From contig CAKSQP010000047.1 in assembly GCA_934486965.1 (NCBI GenBank), forward strand, positions 1 to 10,377: a stretch of DNA of 10,377 bases. The letters run 5' to 3'. This document shows, piece by piece, positions 7,047 to 10,377 of this stretch (positions are counted from its first letter, which is position 1; each line of letters begins with the position of its first letter). The translations under genes and the position numbers were made by a program. The notes below the pieces were generated by a model. That model did not search any database, had not been told where the DNA came from, and saw nothing but the letters and a program-made list of their open reading frames with translations. Origin of the DNA: an uncultured Eubacteriales bacterium (GTDB lineage: Bacteria; Bacillota; Clostridia; Oscillospirales; UBA644).

Positions 7047-8261
7047 TTAATCGAATATATCGCGAGCCGCAAGGTATGCGGTCGAAAAAGCTATCTGAAG
7101 ATTGAAACCGCCGGTGTAGGCGTCGACATCGATAATTTCTCCGGAAAAATAAAGTCCGTCGACAATTTTCGACATCATGGTTTTCGGATTTATTTCTTTT
7201 ACTGAAACTCCGCCCGACGTAATTATCGCTTCGGAGACGGGACGCCGTTCTTCAACCGTGAAAGTCAGGTTTTTAATGAGGTGAACGAGCGTTTTCCTCT
7301 CCTCCGACGTTATCTCGTTTACTTTTTTGTACGGAGAGATTCCGGAAAGCCCGACGATAACGGGTATCATCTTTGACGGAAGAAGATCAGAAAGAGAATT
7401 TGCGAAGTTTTTGTTTATATATTTACCGAAATCGGAAAGTATGCGTTTGTCAAGTTGCTTTTCGTCAAGCGCGGGTTTCAGGTCAAGAATAAGCCTGTCC
7501 CCTTTTTCGGAATAAGCCGAACCGCTTAAGATCATGGGACCCGAAACTCCGAAATGAGTAAAAATCATTTCCCCGAAGTCATCGTAAACGGTTTTGCCCG
7601 ATCTTTCGATTTTCAATCCCGTATTTTTCAACGACAGCCCCTGAAGTGAGATACAGAGGTCCTTTTCGGCAATAACCAGCGGAACGAGCGACGCGGTCGG
7701 TCTTACGACAGTATGTCCGAAACTTTCGGCGAATTTGTATCCGTCGCCGTCCGAACCTGTTTTCGGATAAGAAAGCCCGCCTGTTGAAATAAGCAGATTT
7801 TCGGAATAAAGAGTTTCGCCGTCCGAAAGTCTGACGGAAAAGACTCCGTCGTTTTTACTTACGCCGACAACTTTGGATCTTATTATCGGAATACCGTTTC
7901 TTTTGATCTTAGAAGACAGCGCCGAAACGATGTCTGACGCCTTGTCGCTTACGGGAAATACCCTGTTCCCTCTTTCGGTCTTCAGCGGAACGCCGAGTTC
8001 CTCGAAAAAGGATATCGTATCGTCGGACGTAAAAGCGGAAAACGCACTGTAAAGAAAACCGGAGTTTGTCCTTACGTTTTTTATAAGTCCCTGCAAGTCT
8101 GTATTATTTGTGACGTTGCAACGGCCTTTTCCCGTGATGCCGAGTTTTTTGCCGATATTTCCGTTTTTTTCAACGATCACGGTATCGGTTTTTCCTGAAA
8201 CAGCCGCGAAGAAAGCGCCCGAAGCGCCTCCGCCGACGACAATACATCTGTGTTTGATCAT
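7047..8261 (-). CDS. HI0933/YhiN-family NAD(P)/FAD-dependent oxidoreductase (aminoacetone oxidase/BaiN-like)
   Basis: This is a flavoprotein of the HI0933 (YhiN, 'aminoacetone oxidase', BaiN-like) family. The N-terminus has the dinucleotide-binding VVGGGASG (8-15) followed by IVEKNGNIGKKLGITGKGRC, the family signature, then NVTNN. The middle shows LLISTGGLSYPKTGSDGDGY, and the C-terminus shows a second FAD-contact stretch, GLYFSGEIIDVDAYTGGFNL. The 404-residue length is typical. The physiological substrate is unsettled for most of the family; BaiN names come from Clostridium scindens bile-acid work and should not be carried over here. I start it at the ATG at 8261, with GGGA about 7 nt upstream. 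An upstream TTG at 8273 would add four residues, but it has no SD and lies only about 8 nt past the predicted transcript start. It heads the cmk-plsC-ispH/rpsA block. Confidence 0.92.
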   Translation of the reverse strand: MIKHRCIVVGGGASGAFFAAVSGKTDTVIVEKNGNIGKKLGITGKGRCNVTNNTDLQGLIKNVRTNSGFLYSAFSAFTSDDTISFFEELGVPLKTERGNRVFPVSDKASDIVSALSSKIKRNGIPIIRSKVVGVSKNDGVFSVRLSDGETLYSENLLISTGGLSYPKTGSDGDGYKFAESFGHTVVRPTASLVPLVIAEKDLCISLQGLSLKNTGLKIERSGKTVYDDFGEMIFTHFGVSGPMILSGSAYSEKGDRLILDLKPALDEKQLDKRILSDFGKYINKNFANSLSDLLPSKMIPVIVGLSGISPYKKVNEITSEERKTLVHLIKNLTFTVEERRPVSEAIITSGGVSVKEINPKTMMSKIVDGLYFSGEIIDVDAYTGGFNLQIAFSTAYLAARDIFD

Positions 8262-8287
8262 AACGGTTCCCAAATATATTATATGGT

Positions 8288-8316
8288 ATTATAACATAAC
8301 GCAGGTTGAAAATCAA
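8288..8316 (-). promoter_or_regulatory. Extended -10 promoter for the flavoprotein-cmk-plsC-ispH/rpsA operon
   Basis: On the minus strand: TTGATT (8316-8311), a 17-nt spacer ending in TGT, and TATAAT (8293-8288). The TGT makes an extended -10 element. The predicted transcript start is near 8281, giving a leader of about 20 nt. A second TATAAT occurs further downstream (8284-8279) but lacks a good -35. No terminator is visible between folD and this promoter, so read-through from lgt-folD is also possible. Confidence 0.78.
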
Positions 8317-8352
8317 TACTTAAATAATGGCTAATTTTTGACAATTTTCAAA

Positions 8353-9216
8353 TTATTCCGACTGCTGTTCCGTCGCTAATTCAGCGGCTTTGAGAGTATT
8401 TTTCAACAGCATGGTAATAGTCATCGGACCGACGCCGCCCGGCACGGGGGTTATATATGACGCTATCTCCGAGGCTTCGTTGAAGGCAACGTCGCCGACA
8501 AGACGTCCTTCGGCGTTTCTGTTCATTCCGACGTCGATAACGACGGCTCCGGGTTTTATCATGTTCCCTTTGATCATCTCCGCACGTCCCACAGCGACGA
8601 CCAGAACGTCTGCCTTTGACGTAAACGCGGCAAGATTTTCGGTTTTCGAATGGCATATCGTTACGGTCGCATTCTCTTTCAGAAGAAGCATGGACTGAGG
8701 TTTTCCGACTATATTGCTTCTGCCTACAACCACGCAGTTTTTACCCGTAAGGTCAATACCCGTAAGTTTTATAAGTTCCATTACTCCCGCGGGGGTGCAG
8801 GGTAAAAAATCGAAATCGCCTATCATGATTTTTCCGACGTTGAACGGGTGAAACGCGTCGACGTCTTTAAGCGGAGAAATCGTTTCGGTCACTTTTTTGA
8901 AATCTATATGTTCGGGAAGCGGTGCCTGAACAAGAATTCCGTGAATTTCTTTTTTGACGTTCAACCTGCCGATGAGTTCCAGAAGTTCTTCTTCGGAAGT
9001 GCTTGCGGGAAGATCGTATTCCTCGGAAAGAAAGCCGACTTCTTCGCAGGCGAGTTTTTTGTTGCGGACATATACTTTTGACGCGGGGTCTTCCCCGACG
9101 AGAACGACCGCAAGTCCGGGACGAACGCCCTTTGCCGTCAGTTTTTCGGTTTCCGCTTTTATCTCTTTGCGGATAGTTGCCGCAAGTTTTTTTCCGTCAA
9201 GGATCTCGGCGCTCAT
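8353..9216 (-). CDS. folD: Bifunctional methylenetetrahydrofolate dehydrogenase / methenyltetrahydrofolate cyclohydrolase
   Basis: FolD interconverts 5,10-methylene-, 5,10-methenyl- and 10-formyl-tetrahydrofolate with NADP, supplying one-carbon units for purines, formyl-Met-tRNA and, in acetogens, the methyl branch of CO2 fixation. The 287-residue length is standard. The N-terminal catalytic domain has GLAVVLVGEDPASKVYVRNK with the catalytic Tyr49 and Lys53, ILVQAPLPEHI with Gln97, and KDVDAFHPFNVG with Asp120. The Rossmann domain has PCTPAGVMEL (139-148), VVVGRSNIVGKPQSMLLL (162-179) and CHSKTENL. The end has TPVPGGVGPMTITMLLKNT (256-274). All key residues are intact. The ATG overlaps the lgt stop in an ATGA arrangement, and its perfect AGGAGG SD lies in the lgt acidic tail. 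No good terminator follows it. Cofactor choice (NADP or NAD) was not assigned. Confidence 0.97.
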   Translation of the reverse strand: MSAEILDGKKLAATIRKEIKAETEKLTAKGVRPGLAVVLVGEDPASKVYVRNKKLACEEVGFLSEEYDLPASTSEEELLELIGRLNVKKEIHGILVQAPLPEHIDFKKVTETISPLKDVDAFHPFNVGKIMIGDFDFLPCTPAGVMELIKLTGIDLTGKNCVVVGRSNIVGKPQSMLLLKENATVTICHSKTENLAAFTSKADVLVVAVGRAEMIKGNMIKPGAVVIDVGMNRNAEGRLVGDVAFNEASEIASYITPVPGGVGPMTITMLLKNTLKAAELATEQQSE

Positions 9217-10079
9217 TCATCGTCCTCCTCATCATCTTCGTATTCATCTTCGTCTTCGTTAATTATCCGAATATCTGATTTTGCGAATTTACCGAGCCTT
9301 GCAAAAACAAAAATCACAAGTCCCGCAACGCAGAAAAACGCCGCTATCCATTGGTCGATATTTATATCTCCGAGTTTGAGTATGTATTCCTCGACCCTCA
9401 TACCTTCAAGGAAAAATCTGCCGAGCCCGTACCAGAAGAAATAAAGGGACGAAACTTCTCCGTTATGTTTTCTGAATTTTTTGAAATAGAGGAAAAGCAG
9501 GAGGAATCCGACAAGATTCCAGACAGATTCGTAAAGGAAAGTCGGGTGGAAAGGGCCGTTTCCGTTTATCGTCATTCCGAAAAGCCCGTCCGTTTCCCTG
9601 CCGTAAACTTCAGCGTTCATAAAATTGCCCCAACGGCCGACGCTTTGTCCGATAAGGAAACCGAGCGCTCCGATGTCAAAAAGCGCAAAGACGCTGATTT
9701 TTTTGCAACGGCAATATATGAAGCCGTCGAGAAATGCGATGATAACCGCGCCGTAAATCGCAAGTCCGCCGTCTCTTATGTCGAATATTTCCCAGAAGTT
9801 GTCATAATTCGAAAGCGTAAAAAGAACGAAAAACAGTCTGGCTCCGACAACCGACGTCGGGATACCTATAAGCGCAATATCAAGAACATTGTCTTTTTTT
9901 AGTCCCGCGTATCTTGCCTGAGACGACGCGAAAAGAATAGCCAGAAGTATTCCCGTCGTTATGATTATGGCATACCAGTATATATCCATTCCGAAAATCG
10001 AAAAAGCAACCCTGTTGATTTCTAAAGGTCCTATTCCGAGTTTTCCGAATTCGATAGTGTTTACAGTCGCCGCTAACAT
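9213..10079 (-). CDS. lgt: Prolipoprotein diacylglyceryl transferase
   Basis: Lgt is an integral membrane enzyme that moves a diacylglyceryl group from phosphatidylglycerol to the lipobox cysteine of exported prelipoproteins, the first step of lipoprotein maturation. The 288-residue length is normal. About seven hydrophobic segments are visible (roughly 31-52, 66-90, 104-122, 130-147, 183-200, 210-224, 243-262). The signature reads SVGRWGNFMNAEVYG (146-160), with R149, N152 and E157 expected to be important. HPTFLYES (178-185) and LGRFFLEGMR (219-228) are further family blocks. Where E. coli has the GGMSFHGG motif, this protein has GGLAIYG (Y109). The C-terminus carries an unusual acidic tail from N274 on, made almost entirely of Asp and Glu, presumably cytoplasmic. 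The ATG has GGAGG about 8 nt upstream and a promoter with a structured leader. folD follows with a 4-nt overlap. Confidence 0.97.
   Translation of the reverse strand: MLAATVNTIEFGKLGIGPLEINRVAFSIFGMDIYWYAIIITTGILLAILFASSQARYAGLKKDNVLDIALIGIPTSVVGARLFFVLFTLSNYDNFWEIFDIRDGGLAIYGAVIIAFLDGFIYCRCKKISVFALFDIGALGFLIGQSVGRWGNFMNAEVYGRETDGLFGMTINGNGPFHPTFLYESVWNLVGFLLLFLYFKKFRKHNGEVSSLYFFWYGLGRFFLEGMRVEEYILKLGDINIDQWIAAFFCVAGLVIFVFARLGKFAKSDIRIINEDEDEYEDDEEDDE
9214..9229 (-). promoter_or_regulatory. folD Shine-Dalgarno inside the lgt coding tail
   Basis: AGGAGG (9229-9224) lies 7 nt before the folD ATG (9216). It is formed by the only two GAG glutamate codons in the acidic Lgt tail; all other Glu codons there are GAA. 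The coding sequence thus appears to carry the ribosome site of the next gene. Confidence 0.85.
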
Positions 10080-10107
10080 TTTTTATCCCTCCGTTTTTCG
10101 GTTCGAG

Positions 10108-10148
10108 CGGGATATAAGAACGGACGGAATACCTGTCCTTATATCCCG
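10108..10148 (-). repeat. Long inverted repeat (hairpin) in the lgt leader
   Basis: Perfect 11-bp arms, CGGGATATAAG and CTTATATCCCG on the minus strand, enclose 19 nt that can extend the stem partly (a G-U, A-U, C-G step, then GG/CC). The stem would begin about 10 nt after the predicted transcript start (near 10158). No T-run follows on the minus strand, so it is not a standard intrinsic terminator. It could be a 5' mRNA stabiliser, a leader regulatory structure or, as DNA, a protein-binding site. I recognise no known riboswitch class. Confidence 0.75.
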
Positions 10149-10164
10149 TAATATTCTATAAATA

Positions 10165-10193
10165 ATAATATCATCAGTTGCGGTGATTGTCAA
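10165..10193 (-). promoter_or_regulatory. Consensus sigma-A promoter for lgt-folD
   Basis: On the minus strand: TTGACA (10193-10188), a 17-nt spacer ending in TGA (an extended -10), and TATTAT (10170-10165). This is the strongest promoter in the window. The expected transcript start near 10158 gives a leader of about 78 nt that holds the hairpin and the lgt SD (GGAGGG, 10092-10087). The -35 starts only 16 nt past the stop codon of the upstream gene, with no terminator between. Confidence 0.85.
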
Positions 10194-10209
10194 CAAAATT
10201 CACATAAAA

Positions 10210-10377
10210 TTACGACTTGGGACAATTCTTTCCGATACTGCAGTGCACTCTGTGATATCCTCCGTCAAGAAGAACCCCGTCCGAGGGTACTCCGTCGACA
10301 AGAAGCGGACGGGAAACCGACACTTCGACCGAAATATCTATGACCGTTCCGTCAAACCGACAGGTCGCAAAATAGCC
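10210..10377 (-). CDS. Unrecognised protein, C-terminal 55 codons (cut by window edge)
   Basis: An open frame enters at the window end and stops with TAA at 10212-10210. It begins GYFATCRFDGTVIDISVEVS and continues with RPLLVDGVPSDGVLLDGGYH, then ends CSIGKNCPKS. I do not recognise the family. The segment alternates short hydrophobic runs (VIDISVEVSV, GVLLDGGYH), suggesting beta structure, and has three cysteines, two of them in the last 13 residues. No membrane segment or sorting signal is visible. Support for it being real is the same strand as its neighbours, absence of stops over 55 codons, neighbour-like codon choice (GAC, GTC, TCG, GGA), and an end just before the lgt promoter. It could still be a chance frame, since 55 open codons alone are weak evidence. 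Confidence 0.5.
   Translation of the reverse strand, partial: GYFATCRFDGTVIDISVEVSVSRPLLVDGVPSDGVLLDGGYHRVHCSIGKNCPKS

Noticed and set aside
7047..8261. Naming the flavoprotein BaiN and inferring bile-acid 7-dehydroxylation.
   Set aside because: No bile-acid gene is nearby; the family is widespread and the neighbours are housekeeping genes.
8330..8365. A TTGACA on the plus strand at 8338-8343 that resembles a -35 box.
   Set aside because: There is no fitting -10 at 16-18 nt and no plus-strand gene downstream.
9351..9902. A 183-codon plus-strand frame opposite lgt.
   Set aside because: The sequence is Lys/Glu-rich noise from reverse-reading membrane-protein codons; lgt is certain on the other strand.
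10108..10148. The lgt leader hairpin as an intrinsic terminator of the upstream gene.
   Set aside because: No T-run follows the stem on the minus strand, and it lies downstream of the lgt promoter, where a full terminator would block lgt.
1..10377. Frequent GTCGAC and GACGTC-like words, considered as possible repeated sites.
   Set aside because: They fall in coding frames as Val-Asp and Asp-Val codon pairs and fit the codon preference; they show no regular spacing.

Overview
The window is a compact, one-strand stretch of a bacterial chromosome: every convincing gene reads on the minus strand, and the only gaps over about 50 bases are three short intergenic regions. The gene content and order point to a Gram-positive Firmicute of class Clostridia, most likely of the Oscillospiraceae/Ruminococcaceae type. 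The evidence is an IspH-ribosomal protein S1 fusion, the order cmk-plsC-ispH/rpsA behind an HI0933-type flavoprotein, an hprK-murB-whiA-dnaE cluster, strong Shine-Dalgarno (SD) sites, and consensus sigma-A promoters. The family is an inference; no 16S or other marker is present. Nothing looks mobile: no insertion sequence, tRNA, rRNA, CRISPR array or phage gene was seen.

Read in the direction of transcription (high to low coordinates), the layout is as follows. (1) 10377-10210: the last 55 codons of an unrecognised gene. (2) 10193-8353: a very good promoter, a leader with a long hairpin, then lgt (lipoprotein lipidation) and folD (one-carbon folate metabolism), overlapping by 4 nt. (3) 8316-3777: a second promoter with an extended -10, then an HI0933-family flavoprotein, cmk (CMP/dCMP kinase), plsC (lysophosphatidate acyltransferase) and a 666-residue IspH-S1 fusion, closed by a clear intrinsic terminator at 3729-3764. 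(4) 3719-1: a third promoter ten bases past that terminator, then hprK (HPr kinase/phosphorylase), murB (peptidoglycan precursor synthesis), whiA (DNA-binding regulator) and the first 320 codons of dnaE (replicative polymerase), which runs off the window. Genes within each block overlap or lie a few bases apart, as in translationally coupled operons.

These are core growth functions: envelope (Lgt, PlsC, MurB, and IspH for the isoprenoid carrier), nucleotide and folate supply (Cmk, FolD), translation (S1), replication (DnaE) and carbon/growth control (HprK, WhiA). I found no new defence or mobile system. The most interesting signals are small-scale. A textbook SD and ATG lie inside the ispH-rpsA fusion exactly at the IspH/S1 boundary, which could let the cell make free S1 as well as the fusion. 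The lgt leader has a long hairpin whose inner segment could alternatively pair with the lgt SD. The acidic Lgt tail encodes the folD SD. The hprK-murB-whiA cluster lacks the usual rapZ and yvcK. Several start codons needed correction or are TTG: hprK is best started at 3671, the flavoprotein at 8261, and cmk and ispH use TTG.
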